A stretch of DNA of 48,389 nt, taken from contig CAZTVF010000029.1 of the NCBI GenBank assembly GCA_964616985.1, forward strand, positions 1 through 48,389. The letters are read 5' to 3'. This document shows positions 9,127-18,390 of the stretch, piece after piece. Origin of the DNA: CAZTVF01 sp964616985 (lineage in GTDB: Bacteria > Planctomycetota > Phycisphaerae > SM23-33). The notes beneath the pieces were generated by a model. It saw only the letters and a program-made list of their open reading frames with translations, was not told where the DNA came from and made no database searches. Positions within the stretch are counted from its first letter, which is position 1, and the number at the start of each line of letters is the position of its first letter. A program made the translations under genes and the position numbers.

Positions 9127-10107
9127 TCAGTATTTCAGCACCGCCAGGCGGTTCATGACCCACGCGCCCACGGCCAGGCCCGCGCCGGCGATCATCAGCA
9201 TCATCTGGCCCATCGGCGTGGTGTACAGCGGCCTCATGTACGCCGGATTAAGCAGGTTCAAGGCCACGAACACGATGAACGGCAGCACCAGCAGGAGGCG
9301 TTTGCTGAACTGCGTCTGGGCCGTCAGGACGCGGAGGCGCCGCGCCAGCCACATCCGATTGCGGATCACCGTGGCGACGCGATCCATCATGTCCGAAAGG
9401 TTGCCGCCCGCGCGGAGCTGGATCGAAACGCTGGTGGCGAAGAGCTTGAGGTCGGGGCTGGCCGACCCTTCCGCCGCCTGGCGGAGCGCCTCCTCCATGC
9501 CCACGCCGACGGCCTGCTGCTGGCAGATCTTGGCAAATACGTGCCCCACCGGCGGCGACACCTCCTCGGCGATGATGCCGAAGGCGCCCATCAGCGGGTG
9601 TCCCGCCCGAAGCGAACGCGCGGCAAGGTCCATCGCGTCCATCAACTGCTTCTCGAATCGGACCTCTTGCCGGGCAATGCACTGCGTGAGGTAGATCCAG
9701 AAACCTCCCAGCACGACCGCCGGCCCCAGCAGCGAGGCCGCCACCGACCGCGTCGTCGCGTACAGCATCACGCCCGCCAGCAGGGCCATTCCCGCCAGTG
9801 CCAGCGCCACCGACTGCACGTTCGTCTTCCACCCGGCCTGGGCCAGAAGGCCCCTGACGCGCGCCATCGGCGACGGATGCGGCCGCCCGGGTACATGCGT
9901 CGTCGCCTCGTGGCCATCGTGCCAGAGCCGCAGTTCGCGCACCGAGTCCGATTCGTCGCCCAGGCCCAGGCGCTGCTGCAGCAATCGCGAGCCCTGGCCG
10001 CGGCGGATCGACCACAGCAGCAGGAAGACCATCCACAGCGAGAGCACCAGCAGGAACGCGGCGCCCGCCAGCAACACGTTCATCATTTTGACCTGGGCCA
10101 GCAACAT
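9127..10107 (-). CDS. tadB: Tad pilus inner-membrane protein TadB (T2SS F domain)
   Basis: This 326-residue protein has an N-terminal membrane helix (about residues 9-32), paired helices around 105-150 and a C-terminal pair ending in MLMIAGAGLAVGAWV. The GspF-type domain includes LRAGHPLMGAFGIIAEEV and LRAGGNLSDMMDRVATVIRNR, which are diagnostic of TadB. The gene begins 10 bases after the tadA stop. A downstream ATG pair (MMN, residue 8) is an alternative start. Confidence 0.93.
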   Translation of the reverse strand: MLLAQVKMMNVLLAGAAFLLVLSLWMVFLLLWSIRRGQGSRLLQQRLGLGDESDSVRELRLWHDGHEATTHVPGRPHPSPMARVRGLLAQAGWKTNVQSVALALAGMALLAGVMLYATTRSVAASLLGPAVVLGGFWIYLTQCIARQEVRFEKQLMDAMDLAARSLRAGHPLMGAFGIIAEEVSPPVGHVFAKICQQQAVGVGMEEALRQAAEGSASPDLKLFATSVSIQLRAGGNLSDMMDRVATVIRNRMWLARRLRVLTAQTQFSKRLLLVLPFIVFVALNLLNPAYMRPLYTTPMGQMMLMIAGAGLAVGAWVMNRLAVLKY

Positions 10108-10117
10108 CGCCTGCGCC

Positions 10118-11449
10118 TCACGATTTGCGCGACGGCAGGCGCCGCCGCTGGAAGAAGTCCGGGCCGAAATCCACGCCCTCCGACGACAGCCGCTTGAGGA
10201 TCTGGGGGCACACGCCGCACACCTCGAAACTGCCCTCGGCGTGGCCGAACTTGTCGATGCCGGTCTGGCGGTACTGGAAGATCTCCTGCAGGCAGATTCG
10301 GTCGCCTTCCATCCCGGTGATCTCTTCGATGCAGACGATCTTGCGCCGCCCGCCCGTGAGGCGGTCGAGGTGGATGAGCAGGTGGATCGCCGAGGAGATC
10401 TGCTGACGGATGACGTGGATCGGGTAGTTCAGGCCCGCCATGGAGACCATGTTCTCGACGCGGCGAAGGGCGTCGCGGGCGGTGTTGGCGTGAACGGTGG
10501 TCATCGAGCCTTCGTGCCCGGTGTTCATCGCCTGGAGCATGTCGAACGCCTCCGCCCCGCGCACCTCGCCGATGATGATCCGGTCGGGCCGCATGCGCAG
10601 CGAATTCCGCAGCAGGTCGCGCTGGGCGACCTCGCCGCGGCCTTCGATGTTGGGCGGGCGGCTCTCGAGTCGCACGACGTGCTTGCGCTGCAGGCGCAGC
10701 TCGGCGGCGTCCTCGATGGTGACGACGCGCTCCGTCGGCGGGATCCAGCGCGAAAGCACGTTCAGGATCGTGGTCTTGCCCGTGCCCGTGCCGCCCGAGA
10801 CGATCACGTTGGTCTTGCAGCGGACGCACGCCTCCAGGAACTTGCCCATCTCGGGCGCCATGGCGTCGAGCTCCACCAGCTTGGCCGCGTCGATGGGCAC
10901 CTCGCCGAAACGGCGAAGGCTCATCGAGGGCCCGATCAGCGACAGCGGCGGGATGATGGCGTTGACTCGCGTGCCGTCCACCAGGCGGGCGTCCAGCATG
11001 GGCGAGCTCTCGTCGATCCGCCGGCCGACGTTGGCGGCGATCCGCTGGATGACGACCATCAGGTGATCGGCGTCGCGGAATGCCGCGTCGGTTTCCTCCA
11101 GGCGGCCGAAGCGTTCGACGTAGATCTGATGCGGGCCGTTGACCAGGATGTCGCTGACGGTAGGGTCGCGAAGAAAGGCTTCCAGGGGGCCCAGGCCAAA
11201 GATGTCGTCCATCAGTTCGTGCAGCAGCTGCGCCTTTTCCTGGGCCGTCAGCGGGCATCGCTGCTCGTTGAGCAGCACATCCACGCGGCGAGAACATTCG
11301 GCGTGAAGCTGCTCGACCGACATGCGCCGGGCCTCGACGAAATTCAGCGTCTCCAGCAGCCGCTTATGCACGTTGCCCTTGATGTTCTGCGACACGGCCG
11401 GCCGTGCAGCCGGCGTCGCGGGGGTCGAAGGCACGGGGCGATCGATCAT
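10118..11449 (-). CDS. tadA: Tad pilus assembly ATPase TadA/CpaF
   Basis: This is a 443-residue secretion ATPase. The start at 11449 (MIDRPVPST) has AGGAGCAG just upstream. Walker A is SGGTGTGKTT; the Asp-box, GEVRGAEAFDML and the His-box GHEGSMTTVHANT follow in normal order. An N-terminal helical region (about residues 25-100) precedes the catalytic core. It powers Flp pilin polymerisation at the inner membrane together with TadB and TadC. A cysteine-bearing tail (FEVCGVCPQIL) is a minor addition. Confidence 0.96.
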   Translation of the reverse strand: MIDRPVPSTPATPAARPAVSQNIKGNVHKRLLETLNFVEARRMSVEQLHAECSRRVDVLLNEQRCPLTAQEKAQLLHELMDDIFGLGPLEAFLRDPTVSDILVNGPHQIYVERFGRLEETDAAFRDADHLMVVIQRIAANVGRRIDESSPMLDARLVDGTRVNAIIPPLSLIGPSMSLRRFGEVPIDAAKLVELDAMAPEMGKFLEACVRCKTNVIVSGGTGTGKTTILNVLSRWIPPTERVVTIEDAAELRLQRKHVVRLESRPPNIEGRGEVAQRDLLRNSLRMRPDRIIIGEVRGAEAFDMLQAMNTGHEGSMTTVHANTARDALRRVENMVSMAGLNYPIHVIRQQISSAIHLLIHLDRLTGGRRKIVCIEEITGMEGDRICLQEIFQYRQTGIDKFGHAEGSFEVCGVCPQILKRLSSEGVDFGPDFFQRRRLPSRKS

Positions 11450-11548
11450 GGTACTGCTCCTGTAAGTTCGTCTCACCGTTGGGCCCTGAGTGCCCTGTGA
11501 CTGGCACAGCCTCAACGGCCTGTGCGACTCATCCGCTCGGCATAAGCT

Positions 11549-12700
11549 CTATGCGCCTACGGCGGTATTGTTGCCGGTGGCTTCGTGGATCCGGCGGGCC
11601 AGGTCATCGACGCCTCGGGCGAGGTCGCTGTGCGGCGCAGCCTTGGACAGCAGCTGCCCGTAGTTCATCGAGCGCGTCGCGGCGCGGTAATCGTTTCGGA
11701 TCTGCGCTACGGGAATGCCCAGGACCTTGCGGGCGTCATCGAGGCTGATCATCGCGTTCTTGCCGCGACTGCGGTTGACCAGCGGCAAGATGCGGTCGAC
11801 CGGCACGCGGCGCTCGATCAGCGACGCGATCGTCGCCTGCACGATGCGGACGTCCTTGACGTTCAGCTGCATCACGATCAGCGTCACCTTGCTGTGGCGG
11901 GCCAGCGTGGCCGACACGTCCATGGGCAGGCGCGGCGCGTCGACGACGGTATAGGGCCCGGTCTGTTTGAAGACGTCCATCGCCCGATCCAGCCGCTCGT
12001 AATGCAGCGGCAGGGGCGAGCCGAAGCTGACGCTGGCGGGGTTCACCAGCACGCGAAGGCCCTCGCCGTGCGTGTGCACGGTCGAGCGGACGAGTTGGCC
12101 GTCGATCACCTCGCTGTGCCCCAGCACATCCGCCAGGCCGTACTGCACCTTGAGCCCCAGGTAGTGCGCCACCGCGCCGTAGCTGGCGTCCATGTCCACC
12201 AGCAGGGCCGGCGCCGCCGCCACGCGGTGCAGGGCGTCGCACAGGTTGATCGCCAGCGTGGTGGCGCCGCAGCCGCCGCTGGCCGACAGCACCGTCACCG
12301 CCACGCCGCGCCCCTGCGGTTCATCCGTCGCCACCGGCACCAGCCGCTCCAGCACGTCCGACAGATCCGGCGACATCCGGTCCTTGCACAGGAAATATCG
12401 CGTGCCGGCCTTCATCGCAGCCAGAATCCAGTCGTTGCGCAGCTCCGAAGCCAGGGCGATGAAGGACGTTTGCGGAAACTCCGCGACCAGCCGGTCGAGG
12501 TCCTCCAGCAGGCGCTCGGGCGCCGGATCGATATCGACCACCGCCACCGCGACCAGCTCGCGCTTGAGGCGAAACGTGAGGTCCTGAAGGTTGGGGCAGA
12601 CCTCGACGAGGAACCGGCCTTCGCTCTTGAGGGCCGCGGCCACCGCCGCCAGCGTGTCGGTGCCGGTGGTCAACAACAGGATTTTCGTCCGGGGCGACAT
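11549..12700 (-). CDS. tadZ: Tad pilus localisation ATPase TadZ/CpaE
   Basis: The protein has 383 residues from the ATG at 12700 (GGAAG five bases upstream); an ATG 15 bases earlier is an alternative. The N-terminal 120 residues resemble an atypical response-receiver domain. The second part is a MinD/ParA-type ATPase with the deviant Walker A SASGGCGATTLAINLCDAL and the DMDASYGAVAHYLGL Walker A'-following segment. TadZ/CpaE marks the cell pole or site for pilus assembly. It lies between the secretin and tadA genes, as in known tad loci. Confidence 0.92.
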   Translation of the reverse strand: MSPRTKILLLTTGTDTLAAVAAALKSEGRFLVEVCPNLQDLTFRLKRELVAVAVVDIDPAPERLLEDLDRLVAEFPQTSFIALASELRNDWILAAMKAGTRYFLCKDRMSPDLSDVLERLVPVATDEPQGRGVAVTVLSASGGCGATTLAINLCDALHRVAAAPALLVDMDASYGAVAHYLGLKVQYGLADVLGHSEVIDGQLVRSTVHTHGEGLRVLVNPASVSFGSPLPLHYERLDRAMDVFKQTGPYTVVDAPRLPMDVSATLARHSKVTLIVMQLNVKDVRIVQATIASLIERRVPVDRILPLVNRSRGKNAMISLDDARKVLGIPVAQIRNDYRAATRSMNYGQLLSKAAPHSDLARGVDDLARRIHEATGNNTAVGA

Positions 12701-12718
12701 AAACTTCCGTTCCATTCG

Positions 12719-14251
12719 TTACTGCGGGGAGCCCTTGGCCCTGGCAACCGATGTGGCCGCCGGGGGTGCGTCGAGGGTGGCCCAGCCGCCCGGGCCGCGA
12801 AGCTTGGACAGGCCGCTGTCATTCAGCCACGTCGCCTGCTGAGGCGATAGCCGCGCGGCCCCCTGCCCTTCCAGATGTCCCATGGCGTAGAGCTCCCAGT
12901 CGTTGGGCGTAACATGCGTGATGCCCGGCGCCGGCGGGTTCTTGGCCAGCGGCTCCACCAGCGACGCCGTCACCAGCACCATCAGTTCCGTCTCGTCGCT
13001 GGAGTACCGGACCGAGCGGAACAACGCCCCCAGCACCGGCACGTCACCCAGGCCCGGCACGCGGGAACTGCGGCCGTTGGCCATCCGGCTGATCAGGCCC
13101 GCCATGGCGAACGATTGCCCGCTCTTGAGCTCCAGCGTGGTCTCGGCGCGGCGGGTGACGATGCCCGGCACGCGAAAGCCCTGGATCGTCACCGCCCCCA
13201 CGTCCGAAAGCTCGCTGACCTCGGGGGCCACGAAGAGGCGGATGGAATTGTCGCCCAGCACCGTGGGGCGGAACTTCAGGCGGACGCCGAATTCCTTGTA
13301 CTCCAACGTGATCGAGCTGCCGCTGCCGCCGGACCCGTTCTGTGCGACGGGGATCGGGAATTCGCCGCCGGCCAGGAAGCTCGCCTGCTCGCCGCTGAGC
13401 GCCACCAGCGTGGGCTCGGCCAGGATGCGCAGATACTGATTCTCCGCCAGGGCCTGGATGAACATCTGGAGGTTGATGTCGGGAAAGCCGCCGAACAGCG
13501 TTACCGCGGGGCTCACGCCCATCCCCTGGGTGAATTGGAAAGGCATGGCTGCGGTGGCCGAAGCGCCCGAAGGCACGCCCACGCTGATCGGGTTGATCGG
13601 CCCGCCGCCGGCCGGGCCGATCGTCTGCCCGTAGAAGCCGTGCTTGCCAGTATTCACACCGTTGAAGCCCAGCGTCCTCATGGCCGAGCGGCTCACCTCG
13701 GCCACGCGAACCTGCAACTGCACCTGCTGGACCCCGGCGATGCGCGTAAGGTCGACGTAACGGACCTTGGCGGCATCGAGAAAACGATGCACCTGCTCGG
13801 CCTGTTCGGCCCGCTCCATGCGTCCTGTCAATACGAGGATGTCCTGCGACTGCCTCACCTCCAGCGCCGCCGAAGGCCACAGCAGGCGAAGCTCCCGCTG
13901 CAGGTCCCCCACCGCGGCGACCACATCCACTCGCCGCTGCCAGAGCTCCTCCTTCTGATTCCAGATCATCAGGTCTGTGGAGCCGCAGGCCTTGCCGATG
14001 ACGAGGATCTGGTCTGATGAGATGCCCTTCACGTCGGCGATCTTGGGGTCGGTCACCGAAACGCGCGTCAGCGGCCAGGGGGTCTTGACCACCATCGACC
14101 GCCCCACCGTCAGTGTCAGCGTGGCGTTGGGGTCGGCGGGCGGTTCGGCCGCCATCATGGCCGACGCCGCCAGCAAGGCCGCCAGGGCCCCCAGGGCCGC
14201 CAGCTCCCACGGCAGGCGAGGAAGACGCGGAAGGTGATGTAGTTGAATCAT
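12719..14251 (-). CDS. rcpA: Tad pilus outer-membrane secretin (RcpA/CpaC)
   Basis: This 510-residue protein starts at the ATG at 14251, overlapping the cpaB stop by four bases. A hydrophobic signal sequence is followed by the pilus/BON-like N-terminal domain (LTVGRSMVVKTPWPLTRVSV, IWNQKEELWQRRV). The secretin domain in the C-terminal half carries the hallmark VPGLGDVPVLGALFRS. It forms the outer-membrane channel through which the Flp pilus passes. The last 90 residues (VTPNDWELYAMGHLEG onward) extend beyond the secretin core. Confidence 0.94.
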   Translation of the reverse strand: MIQLHHLPRLPRLPWELAALGALAALLAASAMMAAEPPADPNATLTLTVGRSMVVKTPWPLTRVSVTDPKIADVKGISSDQILVIGKACGSTDLMIWNQKEELWQRRVDVVAAVGDLQRELRLLWPSAALEVRQSQDILVLTGRMERAEQAEQVHRFLDAAKVRYVDLTRIAGVQQVQLQVRVAEVSRSAMRTLGFNGVNTGKHGFYGQTIGPAGGGPINPISVGVPSGASATAAMPFQFTQGMGVSPAVTLFGGFPDINLQMFIQALAENQYLRILAEPTLVALSGEQASFLAGGEFPIPVAQNGSGGSGSSITLEYKEFGVRLKFRPTVLGDNSIRLFVAPEVSELSDVGAVTIQGFRVPGIVTRRAETTLELKSGQSFAMAGLISRMANGRSSRVPGLGDVPVLGALFRSVRYSSDETELMVLVTASLVEPLAKNPPAPGITHVTPNDWELYAMGHLEGQGAARLSPQQATWLNDSGLSKLRGPGGWATLDAPPAATSVARAKGSPQ

Positions 14252-15168
14252 GGCTGCGACTCCGGCATGGGAAAGCTTTGGGTCTCGCTCGCGCCGCCGC
14301 GGATGAAAGTGACGTTCCATTGCGCCGCCGTCGTCGGCGCAGGCTTGGCCGCACCGGCCGCGGAGGCAGACGCCGGGGTGGAGGCGGGCGAGGCGGGCTC
14401 GACCGCGCGACGGCGGAAGAACTCCGACAGCCGGCTGCGCACCTCTTCCTCGCTGGCCTCCACGACCGGTTCCAGCGGGTTGCGGAGCGCCAGCGAGATC
14501 GCCCCGTGCTCCTGGGCAAGCTGGAGCAATTCCGCCTGCTTGGGCGTCACCATCAAGGTGACAATCTGCTTTCGCCCGCCGTGCATGGCCCCGGCGGCCG
14601 GGGCCGCGGCACTCTCGACGGTGGACAAGATCGTTCGCCCCTCAATGGCCAGCACCTGCACCGCCTTGAGCAGCGTGGTGGAGATGGTCTCCTCCGACTG
14701 CGACCGGCTGCCGGGCGGAGCGCGGAACGAGAACAGCACGTCGACCACCCCGCCGGGATAGAGCAGGCCCTCCATCGCCTCGTAATCGGACAGGGAGAGT
14801 GATACCGCCCGCATCCCCGACCGCACGGTGGCGGCCAGGCTGATGCCCGAATCCTTCGCTGCCAGCACCGCGGGGGTGAACAGCTGCCCCTCGATCATCG
14901 GCAGGCGAATGACCTTGCCGACGACGGCGACCGGATCGGTCATCGCCTCGGGCAAGGCGGCCGAGGCAGGCATCTTGCGGAGGACGACCGACTGCGAGTC
15001 GATCAGCGACATCGCCGCCAGCGGCCTGGCGGCGACCAGCACATCGATGATGGCCGACGATTGCGCCGCCTGTGCCGCCGGCGCAGCCCTCAGGGCCGCC
15101 ACCAGCGCCGCCGCGGCGCCAGCCGCTACCAGACCGACCGCCACCAATGCCACAATCGACCACTTCAT
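14248..15168 (-). CDS. cpaB: Flp pilus assembly protein CpaB/RcpC (SAF domain)
   Basis: This 306-residue protein has one N-terminal membrane helix (IVALVAVGLVAAGAAAALVAAL) and an SAF domain (DVLVAARPLAAMSLIDSQSV, about residues 42-110). The RcpC core with VRSGMRAVSLSLSDYEAMEGLLYPGGVVDVLF follows. CpaB is a periplasmic factor that works with the secretin, whose gene it overlaps by four bases. The C-terminal Ala/Pro-rich tail (about residues 265-290) looks disordered. Confidence 0.93.
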   Translation of the reverse strand: MKWSIVALVAVGLVAAGAAAALVAALRAAPAAQAAQSSAIIDVLVAARPLAAMSLIDSQSVVLRKMPASAALPEAMTDPVAVVGKVIRLPMIEGQLFTPAVLAAKDSGISLAATVRSGMRAVSLSLSDYEAMEGLLYPGGVVDVLFSFRAPPGSRSQSEETISTTLLKAVQVLAIEGRTILSTVESAAAPAAGAMHGGRKQIVTLMVTPKQAELLQLAQEHGAISLALRNPLEPVVEASEEEVRSRLSEFFRRRAVEPASPASTPASASAAGAAKPAPTTAAQWNVTFIRGGASETQSFPMPESQP

Positions 15169-15256
15169 AAATCACCGCCAATGAAGGGCAATCATCCAGG
15201 GCCCATCTGCCGGCAGGCCGCCCGCGCCCGCCGGGATGTCTCGTCACCGCTCCATC

Positions 15257-15676
15257 TCACGGGCCCTCCTTGGCCATCGTCACCGACGTGTGCAGCGACT
15301 GGGGCAGCGGCAGCAGCGAGAAGCCGATCAGCTTCACGTCGCTGTACGGCACCGTCACCGTCACGGTCACCAGGTTGCCCCGTCCCGGCGTCACGCTGCT
15401 GACCGCGATCGTGCCGCTGCGGATGGGGATGCCCGAGGAGGTCAAGAACGTGCCGGCCGGCGAGGCGTTGCACGTCACCTGCGTGGCTGTCGTCACGCTG
15501 GGCAGCACGGCCTGCCGCGCGCCGTTGCGCGCGGCGTTGGCGATCTGCTCGGCCTTGAGAAACAGCCACCCGTACTCGATCACGCCGAACATCAGCACCG
15601 ACAGCAGCGGCAGCACCAGGGCCAGTTCGACCAGCCCCACGCCGCGCCGCCTCGAAAGTTTCGTTGTTATGGCCAT
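15257..15676 (-). CDS. tadE: TadE-like minor pseudopilin
   Basis: This 139-residue protein starts at ATG 15676 and overlaps the end of the prepilin peptidase gene by ten bases. The N terminus is RRRGVGLVELALVLPLLSVLMFGVIEYG, with the Glu five residues after the Gly, as in TadE prepilins processed by the TadV/CpaA peptidase. A beta-rich C-terminal domain is exposed outside. It probably primes or modifies the Flp pilus. Confidence 0.92.
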   Translation of the reverse strand: MAITTKLSRRRGVGLVELALVLPLLSVLMFGVIEYGWLFLKAEQIANAARNGARQAVLPSVTTATQVTCNASPAGTFLTSSGIPIRSGTIAVSSVTPGRGNLVTVTVTVPYSDVKLIGFSLLPLPQSLHTSVTMAKEGP

Positions 15677-16230
15677 AGCAGCGCTCCGGCGGCCGCCAGC
15701 GCGACGCCCGTGAATATCGCCACGCCATACGGCATCGTCTGCATCGGCGGCCGCGAATCGCCCCGGGTGGCACAGCCCATCGTGCCCAGCCACGCCAGCG
15801 TCCACCGACGCAGGATGTCCGTCAGATTCCGGATCACTTCCGTCAGCCTCCGCTGGCTCAGCGACCAGGCGACGGCCAGGATGACGCCCGCCGCGGAGAC
15901 GGCCGCCAGCGTCGGCAGCGAATCATGCACGCCCAGCCAGGCGCCCAGGGCGGCCATGAGCTTGGCGTCGCCTGCGCCGCCGCCGACGAGCAGGAACAGC
16001 AGGACCATCGGCAGCATCATCACGCCCGCGCCCCCGAGCGAATCGGCCAGGCCCGCGGGGCCGCCCCTGGCGGTCGACCACAGCAGGCCCAGGAGAAAGA
16101 CCGGGATCGTCAGGCGGTTGGGAATTCTTCGTGCGGCCAGGTCTGTCCATGCCGCCACCAGTGAGGCGCCGAGGACGACGCCCCACTGGAGCGGCAGACA
16201 CTCAAGACAGAATGACGCTATCGCCCACAT
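15667..16230 (-). CDS. tadV: Prepilin peptidase, A24 family (TadV/CpaA)
   Basis: This 187-residue membrane protease has its start at 16230, set by GGAG eight bases upstream. The two catalytic aspartates of family A24 are visible: D in AAWTDLAARRIPN and D in GGGAGDAKLMAALGAW. About five membrane helices are present. It lacks the N-methylase domain, as expected for the short TadV type. It should process the Flp pilin encoded 88 bases upstream and the TadE protein encoded next. Confidence 0.92.
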   Translation of the reverse strand: MWAIASFCLECLPLQWGVVLGASLVAAWTDLAARRIPNRLTIPVFLLGLLWSTARGGPAGLADSLGGAGVMMLPMVLLFLLVGGGAGDAKLMAALGAWLGVHDSLPTLAAVSAAGVILAVAWSLSQRRLTEVIRNLTDILRRWTLAWLGTMGCATRGDSRPPMQTMPYGVAIFTGVALAAAGALLWP

Positions 16231-16318
16231 GACGTTCTCCAAATCGGGCCGTGCGTCTGGGTCCATCCATCTAGATTCCACGATGCCATCCGTGGCAGTC
16301 GCGTCCCAGGCCTCGTCA

Positions 16319-16492
16319 TCACGAGAGCTTGGAAACCAGGTCCGTGAACTTGGTCGCCACGCTGCCACCGAGGTTGGTGATGGCCAGGATGGCTGCGCCG
16401 GTGATCAGCGCGGCAATGATCGCGTACTCGACCGTCTCGAGGCCTCGTTCGTCGCGGACAAACATCTTCAGGGCATTAGACAGGAACTTCAT
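16319..16492 (-). CDS. flp: Flp-type pilin
   Basis: This 57-residue major pilin starts at 16492, with AAGGAG upstream. The processing site is after the Gly in RG/LETVEYAIIAALI, giving the Flp G-(X)4-E-Y motif with Glu5 and Tyr6. A single hydrophobic segment follows, and the tail ends FTDLVSKLS. It is the structural subunit of the Tad pilus and the first gene of the operon, where high expression is expected. Confidence 0.95.
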   Translation of the reverse strand: MKFLSNALKMFVRDERGLETVEYAIIAALITGAAILAITNLGGSVATKFTDLVSKLS

Positions 16493-16733
16493 GACGCATC
16501 TCCTTATCGAAAGGTGCCCTCGAGAGCCTCCGACAACCGATGCCGGAAGCGCGCCGGGGTATGTGGACGGACAATCAGCGCTCTGTCGGACTGTACATCT
16601 TCCGCGAGTCTGCTTGGGCAGGCTGGAAGGCCTTTGGCGAACAACATATTTGAGAACAGTTACTGCGGCTGTCTTGGGGTTGGATACTTCCGTGCGAGGC
16701 ACAACTCCAATCGAGAATCCTTCATGTGACTTG

Positions 16734-16761
16734 ATTCTACTTTGACCCCTTGGCAATGCAA
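16734..16761 (-). promoter_or_regulatory. Candidate promoter for the flp-tad operon
   Basis: Reading the minus strand, TTGCAT (16761-16756) and TAGAAT (16739-16734) are separated by 16 bases. This gives a leader of about 240 bases before flp. It is a pattern match only. Confidence 0.3.
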
Positions 16762-16928
16762 AACAATCCCGCGCGGATTTGAAGTTTTTTTGATGGTCGC
16801 GAGAAACTACACTTCGCCTGCTGTGTTGAGCGTGCGGCGATGAACCCCATCCATTGATGGGAAGACATTTCTTGGCTCGCCACCGCGAAGATCCACATGA
16901 TAATTGATCGTTTTTCCTGCATATCACA

Positions 16929-16948
16929 GAGTGCGAGCACTCTATAAT
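16929..16948 (+). promoter_or_regulatory. Palindromic operator abutting a -10 box
   Basis: A perfect inverted repeat, GAGTGC-GA-GCACTC (16929-16942), is immediately followed by a consensus TATAAT (16943-16948). This is upstream of the tadG-like gene. The palindrome would lie in the spacer of the promoter, where repressors or MerR-type activators bind. No clear -35 box is visible. Confidence 0.4.
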
Positions 16949-17042
16949 CACGTTGTTAGCGCATTGATGTCCCCCGCGCACCCCTGCAAAAACGGTTGTC
17001 CTCGCCCCGTTCCATGCCGCCGCAACACGCTGGAGGAAGAAC

Positions 17043-18302
17043 ATGATCACCGCTCGCAATCGTCATGGCGTGGTCCTGATCTGGGTGGTCCTGATCCTGC
17101 TGGTTCTTGTGACGCTGGGAGGCCTGGCCGCGGACGTGGCCTACTTGTTGCTCAGCGGGCAGAAGCTGCAGTCGGCCGCCGACGCAGCCGCCTTGGCGGG
17201 GGCAGGCGCGGTGAAGGTCGACACCCTCAACGTCGCCCGCCAGCGGGCACACGACACGGCCGCTGCCAACGTGGCCGCCGGCTCACCGGTGCTACTGGAT
17301 GTCAACGCCGCCAACATACCCGACGGCGAAATCGTCGCCGGGTACTTCAGCCGCCGCACCGGCATGTTCACGCCCGGCACCGTCGGCGCCAACGCGATGA
17401 TGGTCAACGCCCGCCGGCCTGGAATCCTGATGGGTGACATCCCGCTGGTATTCGGGCCGCTGATGAATCGCTCCTCGGGCAAGCTCGCGCGGGCCGCCAT
17501 CGCCATGAGCATCGGCGGCACCGGCGCGGGGATCATCGCCCTGGACCCCCACGCCCCCGACGCCTTCTACATGCACGGCAACTGCGTGCTGAATCTGCCC
17601 AACGGCGCGATCCAGGTCAACTCGGACAACCTGACGCCGCTGGGCACCTCGGGCACTCCGACCGTCAACGTGCCCGACATCAACGTCGTCAGCGAGACGG
17701 GCTCCCTGGGCAGCAATACGACCTTCGGCGGCAACCTCAACCTCGGTTCGCCGTTGGTGGCCGACCCTCTGAAGCACCTGCAGGACAACCCGCCCCCGCC
17801 GGGAACGCTGCTGAGCATTCCCGAGGGCAAGGACGTGACGCTGGGGCCGGGGTATTACCCCGGAGGGATCAAGCTCTCGACCGGGTCGATCCATCTCCTG
17901 CCCGGGGTGTACGTGCTGTCGGGCAACGGGTTGGAGGTGACGGGAGGCACCCTCACCGGCGAAGGGGTAATGATCTACGTCACCGGCACAGGCAAGACCG
18001 AGATCAAGTTCACCGGCAACGGAGAGATCAACCTCTCGCCGATGACCAGCGGCCCCTATGCGGGCGTGACGCTATTTCAGGATGTGAACCTGCACCAAGA
18101 CGTGACGCTCAACGGCACCGACCAGCTCCACGTGCACGGCACCTTGTACTTCCCCGGCGCGATGGCCTACGTCAACGGCACCGGCGACGGTTTCGGCGAC
18201 CAGCTGATCGCCAACACCATCCAGGTCGGCGGCACCGGCGTCATCAACATCAATTACAACGGCAGCTTTCCCAGCCCGGGCATCGTCTTCCTCGTGAAGT
18301 GA
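17043..18302 (+). CDS. TadG-like pilus-associated protein with beta-helix domain
   Basis: This 419-residue protein begins with one membrane helix (GVVLIWVVLILLVLVTLGGLA) and the TadG signature KLQSAADAAALAGAGAV. After residue about 170 it continues as a glycine-rich, repetitive beta-solenoid (for example NVPDINVVSETGSLGSNTTF, LSTGSIHLLPGVYVLSGNGLEV). The N-terminal part belongs to the Tad-associated pseudopilin-like family; the solenoid suggests an extracellular surface or adhesion role. It is divergent from the tad operon. The start is placed by GGAGGAAG. Confidence 0.85.
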   Translation: MITARNRHGVVLIWVVLILLVLVTLGGLAADVAYLLLSGQKLQSAADAAALAGAGAVKVDTLNVARQRAHDTAAANVAAGSPVLLDVNAANIPDGEIVAGYFSRRTGMFTPGTVGANAMMVNARRPGILMGDIPLVFGPLMNRSSGKLARAAIAMSIGGTGAGIIALDPHAPDAFYMHGNCVLNLPNGAIQVNSDNLTPLGTSGTPTVNVPDINVVSETGSLGSNTTFGGNLNLGSPLVADPLKHLQDNPPPPGTLLSIPEGKDVTLGPGYYPGGIKLSTGSIHLLPGVYVLSGNGLEVTGGTLTGEGVMIYVTGTGKTEIKFTGNGEINLSPMTSGPYAGVTLFQDVNLHQDVTLNGTDQLHVHGTLYFPGAMAYVNGTGDGFGDQLIANTIQVGGTGVININYNGSFPSPGIVFLVK

Positions 18303-18390
18303 CCGCCGGAGTCCATGCGTGGCCCGCCGCGAGGTCGCGGGCAATTGTCTGTTGTGCCCTCGCGAGGGTTGTGCGTAAACTCCCGCTCCC

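Larger units (their letters stand above)
16493..17042. promoter_or_regulatory. Divergent promoter region between flp and tadG-like gene
   Basis: This 550-base stretch has no credible protein. It drives two diverging transcription units. Candidate elements are a minus-strand TTGCAT-16-TAGAAT pair (16734-16761) for the flp operon. On the plus strand, a TATAAT sits at 16943-16948, directly adjoining a perfect palindrome. The local base composition is more AT-rich than in the flanking genes. A GGAGGAAG Shine-Dalgarno ends the region on the plus strand. Confidence 0.5.

Noticed and set aside
9060..9129. TGA ending tadB followed by Cys-Asp and more in-frame codons
   Set aside because: TadB is already full length, the downstream residues are not protein-like, and the next TGA comes after about 15 codons.
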